DNA of 20,780 bases from an uncultured Eubacteriaceae bacterium (GCA_937880125.1 CALFLU010000080.1:1-20780); one strand, 5' to 3'; shown: positions 1-7,953, counted from the stretch's first letter. Notes: generated from the letters alone by a model not told the origin. A program made the numbers and translations.

Positions 1-1000
1 GGGAGGGCTCCAAGGAGCCGGACGAACACGCTGAGCCCGTTGAAATACAAATACCTTCCATATCGAGGTTAATGAGCAGGGCTTCGCCTTCCACATAGCC
101 GATGCTGATGTTTAAATTGTTGGGCAAACGATTTTGTTCGTGCCCATTGAGCAATATATCTTCTGTTTTTTCTGTTATTTTATGATATAAATAATCTCTC
201 AATTCACTGTAATGCGCTATATATTTTGCGTCATTTTCTTTGAGCATCTCCACTGCCTCACCAAAACCGACAATCCCCGGCACATTGTGGGTGCCTGCAC
301 GCCTGCTCAATTCTTGTGCGCCGCCGTGCATAAAATTTTCGATGGGTGTTCCTTTGCGCATATACATGGCTCCTACACCCTTGGGACCGTAAATTTTGTG
401 TGCGCTAAAAGAGAGCATATCCACCTTCATGGCTTCGACATCTATTTTTACGCTCCCCAACGCCTGCACCGCATCGCTATGAAACAAAATGTTGTTTTTT
501 CTTGCAATTTCTCCGATTTTCTCAATGGGCTGAATCGTGCCGATTTCGTTGTTTGCCATCATGATACTGATCAAAACCGTATCAGGACAAATTGCTTCTT
601 CCAATTGTTCTATATCCACCATGCCCTTTGCATCCACCGGCAAATACGTAATGCGACAGCCTTGTTTTTCCAAATATTCGCAGGTGTGCAAAATAGCGTG
701 GTGTTCTATGACAGAGGTGATAATATGCGCTTGTTGCCTTTTGGCGGCACCCACAACACCCTTCAGCGCCCAGTTGTCGCTTTCGGTGCCACCTGAAGTA
801 AAATATATTTCTTTCGGATCTGCGCCGATATAAGAAGCGATGCTTTCACGGGCCGCTTCCACGTATCCCTTTGCCTTTCGCCCGACTAAGTGCATACTCG
901 ACGGGTTGCCGTAGACATGCTCAAATATTTCGTTCATTTTTTCCAAAACTCTCTTCTCAACAGGTGCGGTGGCCGCATAATCCAAATATACTTGTCTCAT
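1..1000 (-). CDS. Cysteine desulfurase (NifS/IscS family), 3' end cut by window edge
   Basis: PLP-dependent enzyme that takes sulfur from L-cysteine as an enzyme-bound persulfide, supplying Fe-S cluster or tRNA thiolation pathways in the cytosol. Reading leftward from the ATG at 1000, 333 codons are present before the window ends. Visible are the N-terminal VYLDYAATAP, the cofactor-stacking His100 in VIEHHAIL, the PLP lysine K202 in SFSAHKIYGPKG, and the active-site loop with Cys325 in STGSACSSGSLEP. Family members are usually about 380-400 residues, so roughly 50-60 residues lie beyond base 1. The start follows a weak AAAGGA. The gene is divergent from the bactofilin gene. The partner scaffold (IscU/NifU) or thiolase (MnmA), if linked, would lie off the window, so NifS and IscS cannot be told apart here. 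Confidence 0.93.
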   Translation of the reverse strand, partial: MRQVYLDYAATAPVEKRVLEKMNEIFEHVYGNPSSMHLVGRKAKGYVEAARESIASYIGADPKEIYFTSGGTESDNWALKGVVGAAKRQQAHIITSVIEHHAILHTCEYLEKQGCRITYLPVDAKGMVDIEQLEEAICPDTVLISIMMANNEIGTIQPIEKIGEIARKNNILFHSDAVQALGSVKIDVEAMKVDMLSFSAHKIYGPKGVGAMYMRKGTPIENFMHGGAQELSRRAGTHNVPGIVGFGEAVEMLKENDAKYIAHYSELRDYLYHKITEKTEDILLNGHEQNRLPNNLNISIGYVEGEALLINLDMEGICISTGSACSSGSLEPS

Positions 1001-1039
1001 TCAACTATCCTTTTCCATAAACCATGGTGTATTCATAAA

Positions 1040-1068
1040 ATAATAGTAAATATATCACATCCGTACAA
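1040..1068 (-). promoter_or_regulatory. Candidate sigma-A promoter of the cysteine desulfurase
   Basis: On the minus strand, TTGTAC (1063-1068) and TATTAT (1040-1045) are separated by 17 bases, about 40 bases upstream of the start codon. A second overlapping pair (TTGTAA / TATATT) is possible, so the exact boxes are uncertain. Confidence 0.4.
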
Positions 1069-1115
1069 GAATTACAAATACGAAAATATCGTCCTTTTAC
1101 CTATGGATACTCTGC

Positions 1116-1143
1116 TTGACAACCACGGATTATGATGTAAAAT
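1116..1143 (+). promoter_or_regulatory. Sigma-A promoter of the bactofilin gene
   Basis: A perfect TTGACA (1116-1121), a 16-base spacer and TAAAAT (1138-1143) lie about 50 bases upstream of the bactofilin ATG. It is back to back with the opposite-strand promoter of the cysteine desulfurase. Confidence 0.75.
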
Positions 1144-1180
1144 AATAGATGTATTTTTTGGTTTGTACAGGGTAAAGATA

Positions 1181-1186
1181 AGGAGG
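1181..1186 (+). promoter_or_regulatory. Ribosome binding site that fixes the bactofilin start
   Basis: AGGAGG lies 6 bases before the ATG at 1193. It lies downstream of the alternative TTG start at 1163, which has no comparable site. Confidence 0.8.
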
Positions 1187-1192
1187 CTTCAG

Positions 1193-1600
1193 ATGAGAAA
1201 ATCAAAACCGACTTTGTCAGGCTTGGCACATATCGAAACCATCATCAGCGAAGATGTTGAAATGATAGGCGATATCATCAAAGGCGGCTCCATTCGTCTG
1301 GAAGGTGCCATCAAAGGCAACATCACCACGCAAGGCAACTTGGTGGTGGGTAAAAACGCGACGGTGCACGGCAACATACAATGCGAAAACATCAACGTAA
1401 TCGGAAAAGTGGAAGGCGATGTACGCTGCAAACATCTGAAAATTTTTTCGGGCGCTTCTCTGTTCGGTTCCGTGGATGTGCTCAGCATAGCCATCGAAGA
1501 CAATGCCACCTTTGCCGGCAACTGCATCAGGCGTGAAGACACATCGCTGTCAGAGACAACCAACACAGTAGACGACATATTAAATATTACGAAAGAATAA
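1193..1600 (+). CDS. Bactofilin (polymer-forming cytoskeletal protein)
   Basis: A 135-residue protein with the bactofilin (DUF583) right-handed beta-helix between about residues 20 and 115. The repeating glycine/hydrophobic pattern (GDIIKGGSIRLEGAIKGNIT, VVGKNATVHGNI, VIGKVEGDVRC, FSGASLFGSVD) is typical of the family. Short polar tails flank the core, and there is no signal peptide or transmembrane helix. Bactofilins self-assemble without nucleotides into filaments that often localise cell-wall enzymes. The ATG at 1193 is chosen over an in-frame TTG at 1163 because AGGAGG sits 6 bases before it. A MurE-family ligase follows 78 bases later in the same direction, which fits a cell-wall role, but the direct partner is not known. 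Confidence 0.93.
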   Translation: MRKSKPTLSGLAHIETIISEDVEMIGDIIKGGSIRLEGAIKGNITTQGNLVVGKNATVHGNIQCENINVIGKVEGDVRCKHLKIFSGASLFGSVDVLSIAIEDNATFAGNCIRREDTSLSETTNTVDDILNITKE

Positions 1601-1613
1601 ACACAAGCATCAT

Positions 1614-1640
1614 TGATATATTTGCTATATCATTTTTTTT
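1614..1640 (+). terminator. Weak intrinsic terminator or attenuator after bactofilin
   Basis: TGATATA (1614-1620), a 5-base loop and TATATCA (1626-1632) are followed by eight T residues. The stem is almost all A-T, so it would be leaky. No convincing promoter was seen between it and the MurE-like gene, so some readthrough is expected. Confidence 0.45.
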
Positions 1641-1667
1641 GCTTGCGCAAATAAAACCGCAAATCAC

Positions 1668-1673
1668 AGGAGA
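1668..1673 (+). promoter_or_regulatory. Ribosome binding site deciding between two adjacent ATG codons
   Basis: AGGAGA ends 2 bases before the ATG at 1676 and 5 bases before the ATG at 1679. The second ATG has normal spacing. Confidence 0.6.
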
Positions 1674-1678
1674 CAATG

Positions 1679-3148
1679 ATGAAGCTAGAAAAAATTTTAG
1701 AAAACGTTCCTATCCTGGCTCGGAAAAATTTTTCTGATATCGACATTGAACAAATTTGTTATTCTTCCCGCCAATGCGCACCAAACAGCCTGTTTGTCGC
1801 AATCAAGGGATATCGCACAGACGGACATGATTATATTGATGACGCCATTGCACGAGGCGCCCTTGCCGTTGTGCATTCTTCGGACCTCGACGTCTACAAA
1901 GAAGACATAATCTATATCCAAACGCCGGATTCACGCAAGATGTTGCCTGTCATGGGCAGCAACTTTTATGGGCATCCTTCCGAATATCTCACGACCTTTG
2001 TGGCAACCGGCACCAACGGAAAAACCACCTCCTGTTCCATTGCACGACATATTTTTGCCACCTTCGGCAAAAAAACAGCCTTGTCAACCGGGGTTGGTTT
2101 TTTTATCGGCGATGAAACCGTGCATGTAGACCGCACGACACCCGAATCGCTGGATTTGCAGCAATTTTTGCGCCAAGCCGTTGACATTGGCAGTGAATAC
2201 TTTTTCATGGAAGCCAGCTCTCACGGAATTTATCTCTCCAGAGTTGCCCAAACGCGCTTTGATTGTGCTGCATTTTCCAACTTAACCCATGACCATTTGG
2301 ATTTTCACGAAACCATGGAAAACTATTATCAGGTAAAGAAAAGCCTGTTTTTAACCGACCCGCCCTATACCATTATCAACATTGACGACCCCTACGGCGA
2401 GCGCCTGGCCGCAGAGCTTAAAGAGCGCGGCAAAAGCAAAATTCTCACCTATTCCTTTCACAAAGACAGTGATTATGTGCTTGGCGATTTTCAGCAGGGA
2501 GGCTGGAAACAGTCTTTCAATTTTCGCGGGCCGAACATTGATACTACCTTTCATCTGCCCATGGGCGGTCTTTATAATGCTTACAATGCTTCTGCGGGAA
2601 TTATTTATGCATTACAGAAAAATATTCCCTTGTCGGTCATCACCACCGCCATTGAAACCTACACACCCGCCTTTGGTCGCATGAACAGAATTCATTATAA
2701 CGGCTACGATATTTTAATTGACTATGCACACACACCCGACGGCCTTCAAAAATTTTTGACGGGCGTTAAAGGAAACACGAAAAACAGACTCATCTCCGTA
2801 TTTGGCTGCGATGGAAACCGCGACGTCAACAAGCGTCCCATGATGGGAAGAATCGCCTATGATATCAGCGACATTGCCATTCTCACCCACTGTCACCCCC
2901 GTTGCGAAGACAATATGGATGTTTTAAATCAAGTCCGTACAGGCTTTCCCGACGAAGAGCACGTGCACGTGTTTGCCGATCGTGTAGACGCCGTCAAGTT
3001 TGCTCTGTCTTTGGCACAACCCGGCGACAGCGTTGCCCTTGCGGGTCTTGGTCATTATCGATATGTCGAAAGAAACAATCAGTTTCTTCCTTACAACGAC
3101 GAAGATACCGTTCGTGCGCTTTTGAACCTGCCCAAGGCAGAGTCCTAA
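1679..3148 (+). CDS. MurE-family Mur ligase with altered amino-acid pocket
   Basis: A 489-residue protein with the three Mur ligase domains in MurE order and usual length. MurE adds the third stem residue (diaminopimelate or lysine) to UDP-MurNAc-L-Ala-D-Glu in the cytosol. Conserved parts are a uridine-site SSR near residue 30, P-loop GTNGKTT (111-117), TTPES, EASSHG with His182, the YYxxK lysine at 220 that is carbamylated in the family, NIDDPYG, and DYAHTPD (348-354). Two regions that contact diaminopimelate in E. coli MurE differ: DNPR is CHPR (405-408; Arg kept) and GKGHE is GLGHY (456-460; Glu lost). GCGGDRD is also GCDGNRD (376-382). The added residue therefore may not be ordinary diaminopimelate. 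The gene follows bactofilin rather than sitting in a dcw cluster, so it could be a second MurE paralogue. The start could also be one codon upstream, at 1676. Confidence 0.85.
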   Translation: MKLEKILENVPILARKNFSDIDIEQICYSSRQCAPNSLFVAIKGYRTDGHDYIDDAIARGALAVVHSSDLDVYKEDIIYIQTPDSRKMLPVMGSNFYGHPSEYLTTFVATGTNGKTTSCSIARHIFATFGKKTALSTGVGFFIGDETVHVDRTTPESLDLQQFLRQAVDIGSEYFFMEASSHGIYLSRVAQTRFDCAAFSNLTHDHLDFHETMENYYQVKKSLFLTDPPYTIINIDDPYGERLAAELKERGKSKILTYSFHKDSDYVLGDFQQGGWKQSFNFRGPNIDTTFHLPMGGLYNAYNASAGIIYALQKNIPLSVITTAIETYTPAFGRMNRIHYNGYDILIDYAHTPDGLQKFLTGVKGNTKNRLISVFGCDGNRDVNKRPMMGRIAYDISDIAILTHCHPRCEDNMDVLNQVRTGFPDEEHVHVFADRVDAVKFALSLAQPGDSVALAGLGHYRYVERNNQFLPYNDEDTVRALLNLPKAES

Positions 3149-3185
3149 ACCAAACAGTCAAAGCAGGTTACATAGTTTGAGCAAT

Positions 3186-3212
3186 AAAAAAGAGCCGAAA
3201 GGCTCTTTTTTT
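3186..3212. terminator. Bidirectional intrinsic terminator
   Basis: An 8-10 bp stem ending in AGAGCC / GGCTCT with a GAAA loop, flanked by an A-run and a T-run. It serves the convergent MurE-like gene and UPF0210 operon. The 24-base core (3187-3210) recurs as its exact reverse complement at 13361-13384. Confidence 0.9.
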
Positions 3213-3244
3213 AATTGTCATATGAGTGGCTTTATGCATATGCA

Positions 3245-4606
3245 TCAGTTTTTAAAGCTGTGCACCGGTGCGGGAATTCGCCCGCCACGCGCAATAAACT
3301 CCTCGGAAGAATATTCCGAAATCGCCATTACCGGCGCACTGCCGAGCAGTCCGCCGAAGTTGACGATATCACCGACTTTTTTGCCATAGGCAGGAATAAT
3401 GCGCACCGCTGTCGTTTTGTTGTTAATTACCCCAATGGCAGCTTCATCGGCAATAATGGCAGAAAGCGTACTCGCCGACACATCGCCGCTCACCGCAACC
3501 ATGTCTATGCCCACCGAGCACACGCTGGTCATGGCTTCCAATTTATCAAATGTCAGCGCACCGTTGATTACGGCATCAATCATCCCCGCATCTTCGCTGA
3601 CGGGTATAAACGCACCGCTCAGGCCCCCCACGTGCGACGAGGCCATAATGCCGCCTTTTTTCACTGCATCGTTTAGCAAAGCAAGTGCTGCGGTGGTGCC
3701 GTGTGTGCCGCATTTTTCTAATCCCATAATCTCCAAAATTTCTGCGACGCTGTCGCCCACTTTTGGCGTAGGTGCCAAGGACAAATCCATGATGCCAAAA
3801 GGCACGTTCACGCGCTGGCTCATTTCTTTGCCGACCAGCATTCCCGCGCGAGTGATTTTAAAGGCCGTTCGCTTAATGGTCTCGGCAACAACATCTATGG
3901 GCATGCCCTCCACTTTCTCCAGTGCGGATTTTACAACGCCTGGTCCCGAAACCCCCACATTAATAACGGCTTCAGGCTCACCCGGTCCGTGAAAGGCACC
4001 CGCCATAAAGGGATTGTCTTCCACCGCATTGGCAAAAACCACAAATTTTGCACAGCCAATGCTGTCTCTCTCCTTTGTGAGGTAAGCCGTGTCTTTGATG
4101 ATGGTTCCCATCATCTTCACAGCGTCCATGTTGATGCCGGCTTTGCTGCTGCCCACGTTGATGCTGGAGCACACCTTTTGCGTCTGCGCCAATGCCTGGG
4201 GAATCGATGCCAAAAATTCCAAATCCGTAGCGGTAAACCCCTTTTGCACCAATGCGGAATATCCGCCGATAAAATCTACGCCGGTCTCTTCTGCCGCGCG
4301 ATCCAGCGCAAAGGCAAATTCCACATAATCATCTCTGTCTGCTCCGCTGCCTACCATGGCAATGGGCGTAACCGAAATGCGCTTATTGATAATGGGAATA
4401 CCAAACTCTTTTCCTATTTCATCAGCGGTTTTCACAAGGCGTGATGCTTTTTTCGTCACTTTGTCATAAATTCTTTCCGCGGTAATAATCGGATTATGCG
4501 AAATGCAATCAAAGAGCGAAATGCCCATGGTGGTCGTACGAATATCCAAATTGTCTTTTTCGATCATTTGGATGGTTTCTATAATATCTTTTGCAATCAG
4601 TGCCAT
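3245..4606 (-). CDS. UPF0210 / DUF711 family protein (PFL-like fold)
   Basis: A 453-residue cytosolic protein recognised as the DUF711/UPF0210 family, which is usually encoded beside a small ACT-domain (UPF0237) protein, as it is here. Visible family features include the N-terminal [20 protein letters not shown], the glycine-rich [14 protein letters not shown] and [11 protein letters not shown], and the C-terminal [11 protein letters not shown]. The family is structurally related to pyruvate formate-lyase-like barrels, but no glycyl-radical signature (RVxGY-type) is present, so radical chemistry should not be assumed. The biochemical function is unsettled. The start is 11 bases after the ACT gene stop and has a GGTGAG binding site. 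It is the last gene of the four-gene operon and ends at a bidirectional terminator. Confidence 0.88.
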   Translation of the reverse strand: MALIAKDIIETIQMIEKDNLDIRTTTMGISLFDCISHNPIITAERIYDKVTKKASRLVKTADEIGKEFGIPIINKRISVTPIAMVGSGADRDDYVEFAFALDRAAEETGVDFIGGYSALVQKGFTATDLEFLASIPQALAQTQKVCSSINVGSSKAGINMDAVKMMGTIIKDTAYLTKERDSIGCAKFVVFANAVEDNPFMAGAFHGPGEPEAVINVGVSGPGVVKSALEKVEGMPIDVVAETIKRTAFKITRAGMLVGKEMSQRVNVPFGIMDLSLAPTPKVGDSVAEILEIMGLEKCGTHGTTAALALLNDAVKKGGIMASSHVGGLSGAFIPVSEDAGMIDAVINGALTFDKLEAMTSVCSVGIDMVAVSGDVSASTLSAIIADEAAIGVINNKTTAVRIIPAYGKKVGDIVNFGGLLGSAPVMAISEYSSEEFIARGGRIPAPVHSFKN

Positions 4607-4617
4607 TTTCTCACCGC

Positions 4618-4887
4618 CTATACCTTATGCATCGCATCAAAAATATCTTCTCGCTGCAGCCTGACCGACAACCCCAAATTTTCTCCCGCCACATTGAGCG
4701 CTGCCTTCAATTCGTCAAAAGAACATTCCATCATTTCATAATTAACGAGCATGAGCATCGTAAAATTTTCCTGCATAATGGTTTGCGTCAAATCTTCGAT
4801 ATTGACATTGTGTTCATAGAGCGCTTTACTAATCTGATAAATGATACCTGTTTTGTCTTTGCCGACAACCGTGATAACTGCCTTCAT
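4618..4887 (-). CDS. Small ACT-domain protein (UPF0237 family)
   Basis: An 89-residue protein made almost entirely of one ACT domain: [15 protein letters not shown] starts the first strand and loop, and [17 protein letters not shown] forms the helix and second strand. ACT domains bind amino acids or other small ligands and usually act as dimers. This stand-alone type resembles the regulatory part of GcvR. It is consistently paired with the UPF0210 gene that follows, suggesting that it senses a ligand for that protein, though the ligand is unknown. The ribosome binding site AAAGGAG is strong and lies within the 20-base gap after the GatD-like gene. Confidence 0.9.
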   Translation of the reverse strand: MKAVITVVGKDKTGIIYQISKALYEHNVNIEDLTQTIMQENFTMLMLVNYEMMECSFDELKAALNVAGENLGLSVRLQREDIFDAMHKV

Positions 4888-4907
4888 TTTCTTCTCCTTT
4901 AAACTGA

Positions 4908-5663
4908 TTATCTCTTCGGTTTTTCTTTATTTTCAATAAATTCCCAAATCTTTTTTGCCGAACTTTCTTCAATGGGCCAAGACAGGGCAGGCAAAGCAAC
5001 ATCCATGTTGTTATTATGGATTACTTGCTTAATCATCGCCACAGTCAGCCACGGATTTTTTATCAACACAGGCCCCAGTGCGTTGGTCAAAAGGCAATTA
5101 TTAAACAAAATCCCCTCATCACCCTTTCCATGATTGCCGTAACCATAGAGCACTTTTCCCAAAGGTGCGGTGCCTTCATTCAAAAATGTATCAATCATGC
5201 CGATTTGACAGCCGGTAATATTCATCTCTTCGCCAAACACAGTGGCAGAAAAAATCAGATCATCACCATAAACGGTTGCTCTTTCTCTGCACTCATAGCC
5301 TGCCAGTCCCAGTCCCTCATAGACAGAGCCGTCATCTCTGGTAATTTTTTCGGCAAACAAGGCCACACTGGTGCCGGTGAGCAAAAAAATCGTTCCGCTT
5401 TCAATGGCCTTTTGCAGGCGATCTTTTTGCCGCCTGAGTGCCTGAGCAACCATCAAAATGTACTTTAACTCCCCTGAGGGAATGTAGACAATGTCGTAAG
5501 ATGCAAAATCAATCATCTCATCCGGCAGATTGATTCGGTCTATTTGCATATCTACGCCCAATTTTATTGCCGTGTTGGACAAAGCCGTTATATTGGCTCT
5601 GTCCCCGTTTAAACAAAAAATATCAGGATACAAAAATGCTGCTTTGAGTTTTATGGATTCCAT
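4908..5663 (-). CDS. GatD-like class I amidotransferase homologue lacking catalytic Cys and His
   Basis: A 251-residue protein resembling GatD, the glutaminase partner of MurT that supplies ammonia to amidate D-glutamate of lipid II. The C-terminal half is recognisable: APLGKVLYGYGNHGKGDEG (166-184), then GP and KNP near 197-204, matching the GatD pattern of PLG.V..G.GN...D..EG and HGPLLPKNP. However, the nucleophile elbow CGGYQ reads TGTSV (96-100), and the catalytic His before GP reads Leu (196). The usual GGGQD.EQ region reads PSGELKYI. Other cysteines (17, 125, 152, 190) are not in an elbow context. It is therefore probably not a glutaminase. It may be a structural or regulatory subunit of the adjacent Mur ligase. 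It starts 17 bases after the MurT-like stop with only a poor ribosome binding site. Confidence 0.75.
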   Translation of the reverse strand: MESIKLKAAFLYPDIFCLNGDRANITALSNTAIKLGVDMQIDRINLPDEMIDFASYDIVYIPSGELKYILMVAQALRRQKDRLQKAIESGTIFLLTGTSVALFAEKITRDDGSVYEGLGLAGYECRERATVYGDDLIFSATVFGEEMNITGCQIGMIDTFLNEGTAPLGKVLYGYGNHGKGDEGILFNNCLLTNALGPVLIKNPWLTVAMIKQVIHNNNMDVALPALSWPIEESSAKKIWEFIENKEKPKR

Positions 5664-5680
5664 ATATCATTGCCCCGCTT

Positions 5681-7039
5681 CTATTGTTGCTTGTTGTCTT
5701 GTCTGACAAAATTTTTAATTTCTTGAAAGGTTTTTAACCAGGTGATCAGGTAAATATTATCGCAATCTTGTTCCAATGCTGCCTTAAAAATCTCCCTCGC
5801 GTCCTTCGTCGGCAAAATCATCACTTTTTCCGGCTCAACCCCTTCATTGATAAAGCGCAATGCCGTATCATAACAAACATATTCCGAAAAACAAATGTAT
5901 TTTTTTACATTCGAATCAATCAGCTTCGATACATCACAGTCATAGGCATAAAATGTATTGGTGTAGTGCGGCACAAAATCCACAATTTCATAGAGCCCCA
6001 AAACAAATACCTTTTCATTGTTATCAGCCGCAACACTGTCCAGCGCCGATTGCAATGTCTCAGGGTTTTCTTGCTTAATGCGAATATATTTAATATCTTT
6101 TTTTCCGTATCGCAGCGTTTCTATGCGTCCGCCGATATTGATGAAAGTCGCAAATGCCGAAGAAATATCTTCCAGTGCCAAGCCCAAATTTTTTGCCACG
6201 GCAATGGCTGCGGAATAGTTATATAGCATAAAGGGCACGTGATAGGGCATTTCGAAACTTTGTCCCTCCACATAAAATCTGCCCAATGTAAAGTCGATTT
6301 TCCCCACGGAAACCTCCGGATTTTTCTCCGAAGCAAATCCGCAAAACAGACATGCAAATTTTCCTACATTTTCTATATTCAAAAAAGAAAATTCTACAGG
6401 TCGACCACAGCGCGGACAAGGCATGCTAATGTCCCACTGCCCTGTTTTTTGATATGAAAAATCATTTTCGTCCACACCAAAATAATGCACATCGTCGCTC
6501 ATTGCCTCAAAGGCTTTGCTCCTGGGCTCATCATTGTTTAAATACAAAATCATATCCTTGTCGATAACGCGCTCCAAATGGCGAACAATATAGTCCGGAT
6601 CTCCGTTTCTTTGTACCTGATCCTTTTGTATGTTCGTTACAACCACGTGCTTTGCCTTCACATGGCGATAAATTTGATACATGCTTCGTTCGTCAATTTC
6701 AAAAAGAAAATACTCACCGCGAACCACGCCCGACATCGACGCATTTTTCATGAGAGTCGTAGTCACGCCGCATTTTTGATTGGCACCTTCCAGGTTGGCA
6801 ACAACATTGTAGCCGTTTTTTTTCAAAATATGAAAAAGCAAGTTCGTCAATGTGCTCTTGCCGTTTGTTCCGGTAACAAAGATTACCTTTTCATTGTCAA
6901 TTCCACGAAACTGACCTAAAAATTTCTCGTCCAGCCTGTTGATTATTTTTCCGGGAAACGACGTTCCCTTGTTGGGCGCAATTTTGCTTATGAGCCATAT
7001 TATTGCTTTACCCAAAAAAAGTTCGATTCTAAATCTCAT
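5681..7039 (-). CDS. MurT-like Mur ligase (divergent)
   Basis: A 452-residue Mur ligase with P-loop GTNGKST (57-63), central-domain features EIDERS (115-119 region), VVTNIQKDQ and YLNNDEP, and the four-cysteine insert typical of MurT (Cys208, Cys211, Cys230, Cys233) in CPRCGRP and CLFCGF. In MurT the DUF1727 C-terminal domain holds NPAGxNQ and an NDxxADGRDxSWIWD stretch. Here these read ENPETLQSAL (324-333) and YEIVDFVPHYTNTFYAYD (350-367), so the catalytic region is strongly changed. MurT with GatD amidates D-Glu of lipid II at the membrane face. This pair may use another substrate or may have become non-amidating. ATG 7039 is preferred to an in-frame TTG at 7060 because GGAAGG and AGAAGG precede it. 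It is the first gene of a four-gene operon. Confidence 0.8.
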   Translation of the reverse strand: MRFRIELFLGKAIIWLISKIAPNKGTSFPGKIINRLDEKFLGQFRGIDNEKVIFVTGTNGKSTLTNLLFHILKKNGYNVVANLEGANQKCGVTTTLMKNASMSGVVRGEYFLFEIDERSMYQIYRHVKAKHVVVTNIQKDQVQRNGDPDYIVRHLERVIDKDMILYLNNDEPRSKAFEAMSDDVHYFGVDENDFSYQKTGQWDISMPCPRCGRPVEFSFLNIENVGKFACLFCGFASEKNPEVSVGKIDFTLGRFYVEGQSFEMPYHVPFMLYNYSAAIAVAKNLGLALEDISSAFATFINIGGRIETLRYGKKDIKYIRIKQENPETLQSALDSVAADNNEKVFVLGLYEIVDFVPHYTNTFYAYDCDVSKLIDSNVKKYICFSEYVCYDTALRFINEGVEPEKVMILPTKDAREIFKAALEQDCDNIYLITWLKTFQEIKNFVRQDNKQQ

Positions 7040-7084
7040 AGACCTTCTGCCGCCTTCCAATCTTCAGCTTAAGATAATATGTAA

Positions 7085-7093
7085 ATTATATCA
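7085..7093 (-). promoter_or_regulatory. Extended -10 promoter of the MurT-like operon
   Basis: The minus strand reads TGATATAAT (TATAAT at 7085-7090, TGA at 7091-7093), about 45 bases before the start codon. No good -35 box is visible. A short inverted repeat TCAGA/TCTGA (7091-7106) abuts it. Confidence 0.6.
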
Positions 7094-7153
7094 GAAAATC
7101 CTCTGAACAAAAGTGCTATTTTAAGCCTTTAATCAAGAGTTGACTTTATAAAG

Positions 7154-7181
7154 AAAAAAAGAAGCTTTCGCTTCCTTTTTT
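7154..7181 (-). terminator. Intrinsic terminator of the amino-acid ABC operon
   Basis: GAAGC/GCTTC stem (7161-7165, 7170-7174) with a four-base loop. On the minus strand it is preceded by A residues and followed by seven T residues. It lies 14 bases beyond the ATPase stop. Confidence 0.8.
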
Positions 7182-7194
7182 GATTGCGATTCTT

Positions 7195-7953
7195 TTATAA
7201 AATACTTCTGAAGAAGTCTTTTGTGCGGTCGTTTTGCGGATTTTCAAAGACCTCTCTGGGGGTGCCTTGTTCCACAATTTTTCCTTCGTCCATAAATATC
7301 AACCGCGTGCCAACCTCTCTTGCAAAACCCATTTCATGGGTCACAACCATCATCGTCATTCCGGCATGGGCAAGCTGCTTCATTACCTCCAGCACCTCTC
7401 CCACAAGTTCAGGGTCCAATGCGCTGGTGGGTTCGTCAAACAGCATAATTTTCGGCTCCATCGCCAAGGCTCTGGCAATGGCAACACGTTGCTGCTGTCC
7501 GCCCGAAAGCCTGGAAGGATACTCATTTGCCTTTTCGGCAATACCCACTTTTTCCAACAACTCCATCGCTTTTTTTTGCGCGTCGGCTTTTCCGACTTTT
7601 TTTACGGTCATCGGTCCAATCATCACATTTTCTAATGCCGTTTTATGCGGAAATAAATTAAATCGCTGAAAAACCATTCCCAGCTCCGCACACATTTCCG
7701 CTACTTTTTTCGGATCGGACTTTAATACATCTTTATCGTTTTCTCGGTGGTCCACCAAAACGCCGTCAATAAATATCTTACCCGAAGTAATGCGTTCTAA
7801 GTGGTTTAAACAACGCAAAAGCGTGCTTTTTCCGCTTCCCGAAGGCCCCACCACACACATCACTTCGCCGGGAAAAATTTCTAAATCAATTCCGTTCAGC
7901 ACGTGATTTTCACCAAAATACTTATGAATGTTCTCTGTTTTTATCATACTCAT
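7195..7953 (-). CDS. Polar amino-acid ABC transporter ATPase (GlnQ/HisP type)
   Basis: A 252-residue ATPase energising uptake of a polar amino acid from inside the membrane. It shows Walker [10 protein letters not shown] (36-44), the Q-loop region [11 protein letters not shown] (93-103), signature LSGGQQQR (149-156), Walker B IMLFDEP (169-175) and switch His206 in VVTHEM. The sequence is full-length and closest in pattern to the GlnQ/ArtP group. Start 7953 is chosen because GAGGA precedes it by 7 bases. An ATG two codons in (7947) is less well placed, and a longer in-frame extension would overlap the permease. It lies 16 bases after the permease stop and is the last gene of the operon. Confidence 0.93.
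   Translation of the reverse strand: MSMIKTENIHKYFGENHVLNGIDLEIFPGEVMCVVGPSGSGKSTLLRCLNHLERITSGKIFIDGVLVDHRENDKDVLKSDPKKVAEMCAELGMVFQRFNLFPHKTALENVMIGPMTVKKVGKADAQKKAMELLEKVGIAEKANEYPSRLSGGQQQRVAIARALAMEPKIMLFDEPTSALDPELVGEVLEVMKQLAHAGMTMMVVTHEMGFAREVGTRLIFMDEGKIVEQGTPREVFENPQNDRTKDFFRSIL

Noticed and set aside
212..796. Long open frame on the plus strand opposite the cysteine desulfurase
   Set aside because: The minus strand reads a complete, motif-rich enzyme. The plus-strand frame is rich in His/Phe/Cys and has no ribosome site or recognisable domain.
3245..4606. Glycyl-radical enzyme function for the UPF0210 protein
   Set aside because: The fold family is PFL-like, but no glycyl-radical loop motif is visible near the C-terminus and no activating radical-SAM gene is nearby.
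7040..7060. TTG start adding seven residues to the MurT-like protein
   Set aside because: The TTG lacks a well-placed ribosome site, and the ATG at 7039 has GGAAGG and AGAAGG upstream.
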